Assembly: GCA_905220665.1 (NCBI GenBank)
Contig: CAJNAR010000149.1
Span: 698,962-762,961 of the forward strand
From: Albugo candida
Taxonomy: Eukaryota > Oomycota > Peronosporomycetes > Albuginales > Albuginaceae
DNA: 64,000 nucleotides
Direction of reading: 5' to 3'
Below, piece by piece: positions 22,201 through 33,816 of the stretch. A model generated the notes under the pieces. It did no database searches. It saw only the letters and a list, made by a program, of their open reading frames with translations, and was not told where the DNA came from. Within the stretch, counting starts at the first letter, position 1, and each line of letters starts with the position of its first letter. Both the position numbers and the translations under genes were made by a program.

Positions 22201-23545
22201 CGGATGTCGATGAGGCCATCGAACGTTCCAAGGCACGTTTGGTTGCTTGTGGAAACGAACAAGTATACGGAGTTGATTACGACCTGACATTTGCGCCGGT
22301 GATAAAATTAAGTACGGTGAAGGTGATTCTGGTGCTTGCGTTGCGTTGGGGTGTGGCCTCTAGGCATGGAGACATTCCCAACGCACACGTAAAGGCAGAT
22401 AAGGAGCAGCACATAGAGACATTCCTGGCGATCCCGCAATGCATGGCAATCAAAAAAACGTGCTCAAGCAACTTGGTGTGAACACAAAGAACAAGCTGGC
22501 ATTGAAGCTTAAGAAGTTACTGTACGGGTTGAATCAAGCCGGTCGTTTGTGGTGCGAGCTGATGCATGAAAAGCTGGTGGATGCTGGTTTAATGCTCTGC
22601 GTGACCGACATGTGTTCGTATTTCAAGCAACAAGACAGCGACACCAATTGTTGGCGTCTATAGTGATACTGGTAAGCGATCGTTCCGATAAAATGGGAAT
22701 TCTATCACTTAAGGCCCGAGGCACCAGTTATTAAATTCCTAGGAATACGAGTGGCTCTCAACGAAGGCATGTATTTGCTAGATCAAGAATTGGTGATCGT
22801 GGGATTACTTGACCAACACGGGCTGATGAACGCGAAAGGGGTACGCTCGCCTATTGGAGAAGAGAACAACGACACGGAGGATAATCTGGTTTTATCAGCT
22901 GTTTAAGCTATCACTAGAAATGAGCCGACCGTACGCGATTTCCAGTCACTTGTGGGAAGTTTGTATAGCTTGCGCTCTGCACGAGGCCTGACATCAGCTT
23001 TGCAGTATACAAGTCAAGGCGACGTAATCATAGGCCCACGATAGATGACTGGAAACTGGCGAAAAGGGCTGCACGAACCCGAAAGATGTCTGAATTGCAA
23101 GTTGGAGCGACTCCGACTTTGCTGCCGATTGAACGGACAGGAAGTCCGTCACTGAAGGAGTAATCACCCTGGATGGAGAAGCAGTGATCTGGGTTTGCAA
23201 GAAGCAGACAGAAGTATCCCTCTCAACCATGGAGGAAGATTTCACGTCAGCCTCTCACATGGGACGTGAACTGCTGGGAATGAGGGAACTACGACGAGGC
23301 CGGAATTACGGTGATGGAGCCAATGTCGACATTTACGGACAACCAAGCAGCTATCCGGAAAGTGGAAATAGAAGAAAGCATGTCTAGCGCGAAACATCTT
23401 GATGTGCGGCTGAAGTATATCTGTGACGTTGCAAAAAGAGACATCGTGAGACCAGAGTATCTTGAGTCACGGCTAATGATGGCCGACATTTTGACTAAGG
23501 CGCCAAGAACGGCGGAGCTGAGGGAGCTTTTCAGCTTGAGGTAAA
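19256..23545 (+). pseudogene. Copia gag-pol (broken)
   Basis: The gag ATG at 19,256 lies inside the putative primer-binding site. Readable parts are: gag YYNQQVECWWEEEQALEHAM (about 19,960-20,020); a knuckle CFKCGKIGH with its last Cys lost (about 20,380); a protease site DRRSSRHLV in place of D-S-G (about 20,510); GAG-pre-integrase (20,700-21,070); integrase NFIDHRTNYCGV and LRTDGGGGYRTLDL (about 21,190-21,370); RT WVYKTKTDVDEAIE and VDYDLTFAPVIKLSTVK (22,180-22,320), then LKKLLYGLNQAG; and RNase H VCKKQTEVSLSTMEEDF to about 23,540. More than ten frame breaks or stops occur, so no protein could be made. Confidence 0.85.
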
Positions 23546-23598
23546 TGACGAGTCGGTGACACTGAGAACGGACAGAGCGGGAGAAGACCGAGGAGGAG

Positions 23599-23780
23599 TA
23601 TAAGAATATCATCGTCATACCGACGAAGCATATGGAAGAAAGAGCTGGGTCGATCGACTACTCTCTGGACGCATTAGGTAATCACCGAATGGCTATGTTA
23701 GGGTTGAAGCGATGAGCCAAGATAATATAAACTTCCATTTTTACCTTTTATTCAACTCGCAGTACGCTCCCAAATTAACA
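23599..23780 (+). repeat. 3' LTR of the copia element
   Basis: About 182 bp, starting TATAAGAATATC and ending AATTAACA, directly followed by the CTACC target duplication. Longer than the 5' LTR by small indels. Confidence 0.85.
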
Positions 23781-23785
23781 CTACC

Positions 23786-24791
23786 ATTCCAAACACGTGG
23801 TGTGAACTAGTAGTTGTTTGTACACGTTAATCGCAGTCAGATGCGAAACAGAATTAATGAACAATTCAGATATCGCTGTCAACTATGTCCACAATCGTGT
23901 GTTTTTGCATGAGAGTATTGGCAGGTAGACGCGCTCGCAAGAAAATCTGTCATAAAAACGTCGAGCCAAAAAAAGATGTACGATTAAGTGTGGTGATACA
24001 GCCTTTTTGTAGCTTGTGTTTACTTTGCGTTACAGATTCTAATGTCTACAAGTCACTCGTGGATAAAAATCGTCTTATTTTTTTTATTAAACTCGTCTCG
24101 AGACATCCACAGGCTTAGATAGGTCTCCTGAGTTGCCTGTTACTAAAATAGAAGAGACAATGTCAACTAGATGAACTACATTTGTAACTTTACAAGCTGA
24201 AGTGCCAATTGTGCACACAGCATGTGGGTCGTTGTTAGACTAGATAGCTATTTAACTTGCGATCGATGATATACAGATGAAGATTCTAATGATTACTGTT
24301 TCCTTTTCTCAACGCAAGAGTGTGTCTCTACAAACAGTAAAGTTGGGTATGCGTGAAAACAATCACTTAGGCAATGAAAACGTTGAGTCAGAAAAATTCA
24401 AATCAATACGTGGGATAAATAAACACTTCCAAATGGTGATTGCTGAAAAAAATGTAAGATTTTGAGGCTTGGTGTGCAGCATAATTTCCAAGTCCTGTGT
24501 GTAAAAAGTAGGAGCCATGCACTTGTTGCAATAATGATAGAAGTAAAAGTAAGATATATTTAGCGTTACCCTTGTTTTTGCAACACTAGAACATGCATGT
24601 TCAGCAGCACTACAACTTCACCATATCAAGTCCGTCTGGTTCACCCATGATCTTATGATGGTCTCACGTGGCGACCATCTTTCCTCTTTCCATCTGTCAA
24701 GTTGTCACCAAACAGCAAATCAGGCGAGGTCGGACTTCACCAGCAATGGTCTTGCAGTTGAACCTCGAATCCTTCGGGTACGACACAGGCG
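23786..24791. other. No recognised gene; two short open frames
   Basis: Open frames at 23,885-24,118 (77 codons) and 24,277-24,465 (62 codons) on the plus strand show no recognised motif. I looked for a signal peptide with an RXLR-type motif and found none. The DNA is AT-rich. This is the original target DNA between the copia and gypsy insertions. Confidence 0.35.
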
Positions 24792-24960
24792 TGACAATCC
24801 CTTGGCTCGCAGAAGGGCTATCGGCTCCGCAAGCCTTTCTAGCAAGACTTGCGGAGAGAATGGTAAAGTTAGACTTCTATTAAAAGGTAGTAAGGCCGAA
24901 CGTGCTTAAACTAACGGCTTCATGTAACCTCCATCTGTCATGTCATTACGCTACATGTCA
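24792..24960 (-). repeat. 3' LTR of the gypsy element
   Basis: 169 bp, matched to 29,074-29,242 at about 85% by eye. Shared blocks include GGAGAGAATGGTAAAGTTAG and GTGCTTAAACTAACGGCTTC. The mismatches suggest an old insertion. Confidence 0.85.
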
Positions 24961-24964
24961 TAAT

Positions 24965-27900
24965 CCCTCCATGAAGCACGGGGACTTAGTCGACAAGCAC
25001 TTGTCGATCGTCACCGTTCCATTCGTGTGGACCGTCTGGATAGCAAAAAGGTCCACTGGAAACTACACGGGTTTTGGCTCGAAGGTGTCCAGGAATACGG
25101 AGCATGACGTGATCACCGGGTTTGTAAAAGTGTTCCAACCGCTTGCTATTCTCACGACAGTTTTCGGAGAGTATCGCTTTGAAGCAACGCTTGGAGAGAT
25201 AGCTTCAACTGGCCTCTTAAAGCTGCCGGGTGACCATGTATTGTCCGAATAGTACTTGACCTGGGGATGCATTCAAAATGCTATGGAAACTGACACGAAC
25301 AGCAAATGCAGCGTAGTAGATAGACTTTTTCCAGTCAACATCCTCGTAGAAGCGAATAATGTTCATGATAGCTAAGTGAACCCTTTCACATATAGCGTTC
25401 GCTTGGGGTTCGTCGATGTGATCGGCTTATCTTTGATGCCATAACTGCTCAGAAGTTCCTGAAATTCGGCACCTGTAAACTCTGTCCCTTGATCGTGAAT
25501 AACTTGACGTTGACGAGGGTATCGACACTTCAATTCCCGATCAAAACTCTCAGCAGTGGTGAGCGTCAACTTGTTTGTTTGGACACCAGCTTCAAGCCAC
25601 CGTGTTTCCTGATCAATCATGGTGATCCCGTAGCTTCCGTCTTCATAGGGCCCAATTAGATCGACATGGAACACATCAAATGGATACACGCTCTTTAAAG
25701 TTCTGGGTGGTAGAAGGCCATAATTTTATTTTCCGTCATGAACCTGGGCACGCTTGCAAACCAAACACGTCTTAGTAATCGCGCAATCCTAGATTCCATG
25801 CTTGACCAGTACAGGATCGCCCGCATGGTCTTGTAGAGTCTCACACTGGCTGGATGCCAAAGATTCTCATGGTACCAGTACACTAAGTCATCGCGGAGAG
25901 TAGGTGGGACAATTACACTTTTCTGGTAGGCTACCAAGGTACACCCAGTGGAGAAAATAGCTGATAGTCGGGGTTATTGGAGCCCGAGAGAAATGAAGAC
26001 TTGATTGTCTGAATCGAGGGACTTCGTCTTGATGTTGCCGAAGTACTAGACCATGCATGACACAATGAGGGTCTTCCGTGATTGAGAAGATCTCATCTAT
26101 TAGAAAACATCATCTTCTTCCATGGTCTGGAAGCGCATTCGCGAGAAGGCGTCTGCTTCAACGTTCTTCTTTCCCTTGATGTAGTGCATCGTCAAGTTGT
26201 ACTCGGAAAGAAGCAATTTACAGCGCTTTGCCCGCAGGTTTGTTTCCGTGAGGTAAATAAGATTCTTATGATCCGTATGGACCACAGACAGAGACCCGAG
26301 GAGCATTGTCCGGTACTCACGGAGAATCTCAACAATCGATAACAACTCCAGTTGCATTGTTGTATACTTTCGCTGGTATTTGTTGAGTGCCCGAGATTAA
26401 CACGCTAAGAACTTAAGCCCTTGCATAATAATACCCCCAAGTTGTGTTTTACTTGCATCTGCATACACGTTGAATGGCTTTTTGAAGTCGGGAAAGGAGA
26501 GAAGTACTGCCTTTGCAAATGCTATTTGTATATCGGAATGCCTTAGTATCTGTAGGAATTCATGTAAAGGGAATCTTCGTGTCTGTCAAGCGTTGAAGAG
26601 GCTGGCATAATGCTGTCTTGTTTGGCACCATATCCCGATAGTAATTGAACATGCCCAGAAATCGCCGTAGCTCTTTTTTTGTTTCGCGGTCGCAATCGTT
26701 TGTATCGCTTGAATATTTTTTGCTTGCGGCTTGATCCCTTCCGTGGTCAGCGTGTAGCCGAGATAATCTACTTCCGATCGAAGAATATGCCATTTTTTTC
26801 CGTTCAATGTGACATCATATTTGTTCAGTCGCTCAAAAACCACTCGGAGAAGCTCGAGGTGGTCAGATTCGTCGCTCGAAAACACCAAAAGACCATCCAG
26901 GTACACAACAATGAAGTCCAGATCACCGATAATCTTCTCTATGCCTGCTTGTTACTTGTACAAATTCCCATGGGAAGAAGCTTGTATTGGTACTTTTCAA
27001 AAGGGAGGCAGAAGACAGTAAACGGTTTGCTTTGCTTAGCCAACTGTTTACAGTAGTAGACCATGTTGGCATCCGAAGTTGTTAAGCACTTTGCTGTCGA
27101 CAGACGCAGCAAGTTCTCGCGTGTTCGGGGAGCAAAATATGGAATGGGCGGAGCGAGCGATTGAGTACTCCATAGTCAATCAGCAGGCAGAGAGAATCGT
27201 CAGACTCTGTCACGAAAAACGCCGGACTGGCCATTTCCGAATCATATATCTGTTCCAATACGTCGAGTTGAATCAGACGCTGGTTCTCTGTTCTTTCTGC
27301 GCTATCTTGACTGTGAGAATTGGATATGGCTTGATGTGAACTGGCTTTTACTCTGGTGATAGTGGTAAGATGTAATCATCAAACCTCATCCGTCCCAGAT
27401 GGTCATCGTACAAATGAGGATTATTCTCTAGCAGCTCCATGTAGCTTATGAACAATTCGGCAGTCAGATGATTTGGCACCAATTCCTTTGGATCGACACC
27501 CGAATTCGAAAGCTCTTTATATTCTTCTGCATATTCTGTGTCGAGCGTGTCTGACTTGATACCATTCATCCCACCTGTATTGACTTGAAGACAACGTTCG
27601 TCCCATTGAACTGTCTGATCACTAAAGGTGATCGTGATGCCAAGTGCACTGAGCAATTCTCGACAAATGACCATAGCATCCTTGCTATCCGCAATCACTC
27701 AAAAGCAGTGCGTTATAACTGAATCAGCCTTTAGCTTGGGAAAGCGAAGCTGAGCGACAATGGTCCCACTACTTGTCACATCTTGACCCATGGTTTCAAA
27801 CACCGTCTTCACTTGCGAAACCACTCTATACCCATATTTGGCACTGGCAAGCACAAATGACTTGCTGACGATACTTCTTGAAGCACCAGTGTCCAACAGA

Positions 27901-29022
27901 GCTGCGAAAATTTCTTTGTCATGACGAATTTGCACGGTAACGCGCAGCGGAGCTGTTGGGATTATAGGCGTTTGCTGGACTAGACCAATAAGCTTGCACT
28001 CGTCTTCACTTCTGATGTCGTCCTTCTTAAATGCAGCTGGGTACGTCTCTTGATCACTTTCGACTTCCAGCTGCTTATTCTCATCAGTCTTCTTTTTGAG
28101 GACGAAGCAATCACTTGTATTGTGAGATCTTGTTTTTTTATGAGAGCACCGCTTATCGCCACCATCCAGCCTTGGATTTAAAGTCGTCTCACGTCTCGTT
28201 CAAGACGTTCTGGACGTCTTCATCTGCCGCTCATTACAAAATAACGTTTGCAGATCGACGTGAAGGTCTAGATCGTGGTCGCTGCTTTACAGAAACTCGG
28301 GTCTTGAGAAAAGCATCCGTCTGGTTTAGGGCTGTGAATACTCTTGCCTTCGCTGCGACAGTATGTATCCTCGCGACCTCTGTAAGGCCCACGCCCTTCT
28401 TGTGCAGCGCGCACCTTGTGCAGTCACTCTTGTTGCTCCAGTCGCGAGGAATAAAGCATCATTTCACTGAAAATATCGTGTGTTACATCCGCATCTGCAA
28501 GCTTGTCTTGCCATGCAATCGGCAGCTCCACTTTTGAAGTAGCGGCGCATCTGTACATCTGGAATCACCTCGGCATTTTCAGGGAGCTCTGCAAAAACAA
28601 CGAGCATTATCGCGCAGACGCTGGGAGAACATTAGCACATTTTCGTCCCGGTGCTTGGTCATGTTCCATAGTTCGTGGTCCAGATCTTTGCTAAACCCTT
28701 CTGGCACAGAGAGCCGTCCGACGGCTGTATAGAATTGGTCAAAAGACCATGTTTCAGATCTTGCTTGGGCCACCAACAGGTCCACACCATGAGCAAGGTA
28801 CCCCTCAATGAACGCAATCAAGTTGAGGCACTTCTGTTCTTCGTTCCAACCCTTATTCTTGGCAAGGCTCTGAAATTCGCAACTCCACTTTAGAAAGCTG
28901 CGCGGACTTCCTCCCTTGAACTTTCGCATCGACACTTGTAGGCTATCTGCTGAGATGCCATCTCTAGCTGGTGAAATAACCACCGTATAGGTGACGAAGT
29001 CTTCGTTGTCCTGTCGGCCCAT
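24965..29022 (-). pseudogene. Gypsy gag-pol (broken)
   Basis: Order on the minus strand: gag (29,022-28,579, SFLKWSCEFQSLAKNKGWNE); a knuckle-like CSHKKTRSHNTSDC (about 28,140); protease LLDTGASRSIVSKSFV with an intact DTGAS (about 27,900); RT around 27,300-26,580, with the catalytic motif reading VYLDGLLVFS instead of YxDD (about 26,900); RNase H HTDHKNLIYLTE (about 26,270); integrase zinc-binding HENLWHPASVRLYKTM (about 25,870); and core FHVDLIGPYEDG and HDQGTEFTGAEF (25,680-25,470), with the third acidic residue after a frameshift near 25,415. The lost RT Asp and the frameshifts make it inactive. Confidence 0.85.
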
Positions 29023-29073
29023 GCTGGATGGTCTTGATTATCTTCTGTCCGATTCGAAGTTGATTAATCGAAA

Positions 29074-29242
29074 TGACAAGCCCTTGGCTAGCAGAGGGGC
29101 TATTGGCTTCGCAAGTCTTGCTAGAAAGGCTTGCGGAGAGAATGGTAAAGTTAGAATTTTATTAAAAGGTAGTAAGGCCTAACGTGCTTAAACTAACGGC
29201 TTCATATAACCTCCAACATTTATGTCATCATGCGACATGTCA
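29074..29242 (-). repeat. 5' LTR of the gypsy element
   Basis: 169 bp beginning TGACAAGCCC and ending CGACATGTCA on the plus strand, paired with 24,792-24,960. No obvious tRNA-complementary primer site is visible next to it. Confidence 0.85.
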
Positions 29243-29332
29243 GGCAAGTGGAAATGCAAGTGCAACATGGATGCTTGTCCTAGTTGGACGGCTTTGTCCA
29301 GGCTAGTGTGCCGCGCACCAATTTACAAAACA

Positions 29333-29565
29333 CGTTGTTCTGGACCATTTTTAGAACTTACAACTTAACAGCATTGACAAGCTGGACACAGTCTTGTATC
29401 AAGGTGCCTGAGGCTACTGCAACCCGGGATTATCAATGAGAAGACATTATATCATCTCTCGCAGGTATTTTCTCGAAACTTTTTTATATGTATGTTTGTT
29501 CTTTCAGATAGCTTAGGCAACTAGAGAATTCAGTTGTCTAATTTAAGTGATATAGACACATTCAA
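29333..29565 (+). mobile_element. 5'-truncated LINE-A copy (3' tail only)
   Basis: Matches the LINE-A 3' end, from TTCTGGACCATTTT through AAGCTGGACACAGTC and TCAGATAGCTTAGGCAACT to GATATAGACACATTCAA, followed by CTGAG. Only about 230 bp of 3' UTR are present, typical of abortive target-primed reverse transcription. Confidence 0.75.
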
Positions 29566-29574
29566 CTGAGCAGG

Positions 29575-29773
29575 CAGACCACCTGCCGGAGGTCTTTAGT
29601 TCGATCCCCGGCAGTGTGGGCAGCGGTTTGAGCCCACCCCAGCAATAAGCTTGGAAAATATCTGCCTTCCTAAGTTTGAACTTAGACTTAAGTGATATTC
29701 ACACGGTCAGGGACTTGTGATAGGATAAGGAAGCTAGTTAAACAAACAGATAAACAGTGTAATGAAATCCTTG
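29575..29773 (+). mobile_element. tRNA-derived SINE, 5'-truncated
   Basis: Same family as the SINE at 2,018-2,263. It shares the B-box TTAGTTCGATCCCC, GGCAGCGGTTTGAGCCCACC, GTGATATTCACACGGTCAGG and the end GTGTAATGAAATCCTTG. The A-box half is missing or very diverged. It starts about 10 bp after the LINE tail, so one inserted next to the other. No clear target duplication. Confidence 0.75.
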
Positions 29774-29959
29774 TCAGCCCAGGTGCAACGTATATTGCAA
29801 CAAAGAAGAAAATTGGCACTAAACAATTTTCAGAGCAAAACGTTACACCCTCCACCATCCTAATCGTAGACATTTGCTTCAAGCGGTGTATAGACTCTCC
29901 ATGCGTTCAATCTAATTCCGATGCCGGGAACGCGAAGTGCTAAACAGGAGAAATGGATA

Positions 29960-30989
29960 TTATAGTAAAAATGCTTAGGTTCCCTATGATTTAAGGGGTG
30001 TGGCGATAGGGGTTCCCTAATTTATTTAGGGTATTGATATTCCGACAACTAAAATTGATACCCCGCCAATTCTTTTTTAAATTACATTTTTATTTTTCAT
30101 TTTAAATTACATCATGCCTACTTATTTTAGGAAACCGTTGAAATCCCTTCAGTTTGATGTGGTTGGCTAATTTCATGCGAGAAAACGTTAAAATCCCCTC
30201 AGTGCGTTTGCTAAGGTTTCCTCAGTTTGATATGATTCAATGTGATTGTCTAGTTTTCGAGCCTGATAATCCACCCATTCCGACTGCAAACGAGACCATT
30301 ATTCTATCCATCTTCAAACCGGCTTGTTTCTATCTCTTCGTATACCATTTTCCCCATTATTAGCTTTGTCAGCACAGCAATAAACGCTCTCGCGCCTCCG
30401 CAAGAAACGGCTTACGACACCCTGAAGGGGCAAAAGTGGCAATTGATGCGCATGCTCACGAAAAAAGCTACACATTGCGCGCAATGCGTACATGTAAGGT
30501 TAGAAACCGGAAGAATGGAGACGTGAAGGGTCAAGACCTCGAAAAAAACATGCTCACATGCCGGGGACGCGGTAAGAGGCGATAGTCATTTCTGTATACG
30601 CGTCTCCTACAGACGTAGAGTAGGTTGTCCATTCCGAGTCCTAATCCGCAAAATTGGAACCGAATATGCTGGGTGGCAGGTCGCTGTTGTTTGTGCAAAT
30701 CATAACCGTGGTGCCTTTGACCACCCTTTTCGGCTCACCCGAAGGGAGGGGAAGCTAAAGCCGAGAGACGAGGCGGTTAATGAAGACTTAGGGTGAGAAG
30801 ACGTTGAACCTAGTCGCATACTGACCTTTCTAAGACAGCAAGCACATACCTGCATGCGACAGCTCAAGATGTATACAATGCGCGTCGCTTGCACATAGCC
30901 GAGATTCTGGCTGGCCGTTCATTACTTCAAGCACTGCTGGAAAACCTTGAAAGATCGGATTTAGTCTATCATATTCTACAAACGCCAGG
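29960..30989 (+). pseudogene. MULE transposase N-terminal relic (FAR1-type)
   Basis: About 30,570-30,790 reads VSYRRRVGCPFRVLIRKIGT and WQVAVVCANHNRGAFD, resembling the FAR1/WRKY-GCM1 zinc-cluster domain (C, C, H-x-H pattern) at the start of MULE transposases. About 30,855-30,990 reads TAQDVYNARRLHIAEILAGR and LLQALLENLERSDL, aligning with TGQDIYN in the MULE at 43.0 kb. A copy of the MULE subterminal motif (GGGGTGTGGCGATA) sits upstream at 29,995-30,008. The relic is cut at about 30,990 by the copia LTR. Frames are broken. Confidence 0.55.
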
Positions 30990-31174
30990 AAGTCTACAGT
31001 TGTAGACGATGCTGCTAAAAGTTGAAGTGAAGCTGTTTTCAACGTCCCACAAACAATGTTTCTTGCGCTCTCTACCATCCAATTATTTTATAAACAGATC
31101 GTGGCTGGACCTACCCACCGAGAGTGGTCGGCCGAATTTCTACACACTCTCCCCATCTTGCTTTTCTTTCAATA
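30990..31174 (-). repeat. 3' LTR of the split copia
   Basis: Matches 41,384-41,573 with shared CTCTCTACCATCCAA and CGAGAGTGGTCGGCCGAA. The outer edge is uncertain by about 10 bp. A purine-rich tract lies just inside it on the element strand. Confidence 0.75.
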
Positions 31175-31213
31175 ATTCTCCTCGGTCGTCCCACGCTCGC
31201 CCACACTCAATGG

Positions 31214-33618
31214 CTACAGCAAATTGAATAACTCTCGTAATTCTGCAATACTTTGCGCTGGCAACACTTTTGTCAGTAAGTCCGCCTTCAGAAGGCACGA
31301 TTCCACAAACTTCGGTTTCACAATGTCCTTCCTCGCATGATCGCGTATAAACTTCATGCGCACTTCAACGTGCTTGACACTCGACATACTTCCATCAGTC
31401 TCCAGCTGTCTGAAAGCAGCCTGGTTGTCCATGAGCATTGACATCGGGGCCTTCACTTAAAATCCAATCTCGCGCATCAACTATCTCAGTCCTAGCAATT
31501 CTCGCCCGATATGTGAGGCCGACGCTAACTCGGCCTCCATTGTCGAAGGGTATACCTCGGTTTGCTTTTTGCACACCCACTGCACAATAGCACCGTCCAA
31601 GGTTAAAACTCTTCCTGTAACAGACTTACGATCCATCTTATCAGCCGCATATTCCGAGTCACTCCAGCTCGCCAAACTGACCTCGTTTCCTTAATTTCTT
31701 GGAACAATCATCTTGAGGTTAAGTTTCTTGGTCTCCTTTAAGTATCTGGCGACTCTTTTGTCAGCTTCCAGTAACTCATATTAGGCTGATGAGCGCGCCG
31801 CGTGGCCTTGCGCACTGCAAAGCTGATATCCGGACGTGAACATCTTGCGACCCAGAGTAAGCTCCCACAAGCGACTGAAAATCGCGGATCGTTGGTTCAC
31901 CTCTTTTTTTCGGTCATTTTTCAGCAACACAGGGTCCTTCTCCACTTCATTAGCTTCTCCACCGATAGGCGCACGAACACCATTCGCCTCCATCAAACCA
32001 TGATCCTCAAGTATTACTTCAATTGTCGCCTGTTGTTCCACCATGCACGTGTTTTCGTTCCCAAACAAACTCGCATCCCAAGAAACTTGCGAGGTTCGCT
32101 CGAATCTTTAATCGATAAACATGCCGTCTCCTCAAAAAACAGCTCTACCATCCTCGGACTGGACGCTGTGACTAGTAACTCGTCCACGTAATTGCCGAAA
32201 ATAGTCACGTTGTCTCCCTGGTGCTTATAGTACAAGCACATATCGGTTTCACACTGCGTGAATCCTGCCTCCCCCATCCTGGCGTGTAGCAGTTTGCTTC
32301 ACAGACGGCCTGCCTGCATGAGGCCATAGAGAGACTTCTTCAGCTGTAGCGCTAAGTACGATTTGTCTTGTACGCCAAATCGTCGTAAAGTGCCATTTTG
32401 AATCTTTATCCCCTGCGGAATTGCCTAGTAGATATCCAAATGCTCTTCTTTATCAGCCTTCACGTACGCATTAGAAATGTTCCCGTTGTTTCGCAGGTAC
32501 TCCCGAACTCAGCGCAAGGACTAAAATCACCTTCACCGTGCTCAACATCATAACAGCAGCAAACTTGAGACCATAATTAACACCACATACCTGCTCACTA
32601 TCACAGGCGACCAATCTAGCCTTGAACCGTTCGATAGCTCCATCAGCATCCGTTTTGGTCTTATAGAACCATTTTATGTGCAGCACGTGGCAATTATTTG
32701 GTGGCCCTACGACCAACCTAACTCCGTTGTCTTCAAGCGCTTGCAGCCCTTCCGACAATGCAATGAGCCACCTCCCCTTTTGATCACTCTTCATGGCTTG
32801 ACCATAATTCTTCAAGTCCGCCTACCGCACGCTATTTATTACTTCACCAGGCTGTTCACTTTCTTCACAGTTTCCGCGTGCCTCTTGCGCCACTGTCCTG
32901 ATCATGTGCGCATCGCGCATACAGGGTTTCCTTTATCCTAGTCCCTTGCGTTTCCCACCTGGAACCGATATTGGGATTTTTAAGGACGGATAACTTCCAT
33001 GATCGCCTATTGCTTCATCGTCCTCCGTTAGATGCACACGACGTACTGCTCATTCTGCTCCTCGGTCAGTGTTTCCACGTTTCGAACTTGCTCCGTGACG
33101 ATTACGATCTTCTATTTTGGCAGATAAACCCTGTATCCCTTCATTTCATCACTCTTGACGATGATGATACCATGTTTTCCACGCTCACCCAGGGACTTGT
33201 TTCTCGCATCTCTATGCACCGTGCACGACGAGCCAAAAGCCACTATGTCACTTAAGTCAAAAGTGCCCATCGTGAGCATTTGCAACGGTGACTGTCATCC
33301 TAAATTCGCTTTGCTTGGACTCCGGCTAAGAATATACGCCGCATATTCCGCGGCATCTCCCCAGAAGGCAAAAGTCAATCCATAAGAGAAGAGCATGTCC
33401 GCACCATGTTCATGATGGTGCGTCGCATCCGCTCTGCTTTTCCGTTACTTGCTTGGTTACGTGGCTCGCTCACCCGCCGCGCAATACCAGTGTCCTTGCA
33501 TGATAGCTCCAATGCCCTGTATTATCCTCCACTGTCCTTGCTCAAAACGAGAATCCGATAGTTAAACTGTCGCTTAAAGAAAGCCATGAAGTGCTTGAAC
33601 TTCTGAGCTGCAACATCC
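31214..33618 (-). pseudogene. Split copia: integrase, RT, RNase H part
   Basis: On the minus strand from high to low: integrase core remnants (33,600-33,380, EPRNQASNGKAERM-type text); RT N-part (32,815-32,471, HIKWFYKTKTDADGAIERFK); RT palm region (32,277-32,014, FTQCETDMCLYYKHQGD then YVDELL, with D-E where D-D is expected); RNase H (31,675-31,214, MDRKSVTGRVLTLDGA, VCKKQTEVYPSTMEAELASA, then LLTKVLPAQSIAELRELF). Several frame changes and stops separate the parts. The top end stops exactly at the LINE-A2 target duplication. Confidence 0.8.
33603..33618 (+). repeat. Target-site duplication, left copy (LINE-A2)
   Basis: CTGAGCTGCAACATCC, identical to 39,472-39,487. Both copies belong to the copia integrase-region sequence. 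Confidence 0.9.
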
Positions 33619-33816
33619 ACTTCTCAGTTTTCCGGCTACTACGTAACCCGCCAATTTAGTACAAAACAACTCGAAACACTAACTTTTTCAACTCTTTCCT
33701 CTCGAAAACAATCGTTCAAGTCGACATATCGACACAACCAAGGGTGCTAGCGTCCACTTGTAGTAACGTGGCAACCCTCATGAGACAGCCTGTTTTGGGA
33801 GATTGCATGATTGTTG

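Larger units (their letters stand above)
19081..23780 (+). mobile_element. Ty1/copia element, structurally complete, decayed
   Basis: LTRs at 19,081-19,251 and 23,599-23,780 enclose gag, protease, integrase, reverse transcriptase and RNase H in copia order. A perfect 5-bp duplication CTACC flanks it (19,076-19,080 and 23,781-23,785), so this is a genuine single insertion. The bases right after the 5' LTR, GGTTATGCGCCC, are the likely primer-binding site. A purine-rich tract (GGGAGAAGACCGAGGAGGAG) precedes the 3' LTR. Many stops and frameshifts are present. Confidence 0.9.
24792..29242 (-). mobile_element. Ty3/gypsy element, structurally complete, decayed
   Basis: Two 169-bp LTRs (24,792-24,960 and 29,074-29,242) have matching TGACA/TGTCA ends. 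They enclose, on the minus strand, gag, protease, reverse transcriptase, RNase H and integrase in the gypsy order. Flanks are AGGCG on the left and GGCAA on the right, so only a weak GGC-type target duplication remains. A purine-rich ATGGAGGGATTA precedes the 3' LTR on the element strand. Confidence 0.88.

Noticed and set aside
24277..24465. Possible secreted effector of the RXLR or Crinkler type
   Set aside because: No signal peptide, RXLR, EER or LFLAK motif is visible. It is only a short open frame in AT-rich DNA.
25063..25272. 69-codon minus frame read as a separate gene at the end of the gypsy element
   Set aside because: The neighbouring frame gives the gypsy integrase C-terminus (HFYKPGDHVMLRIPGHL), so this frame is a shadow.
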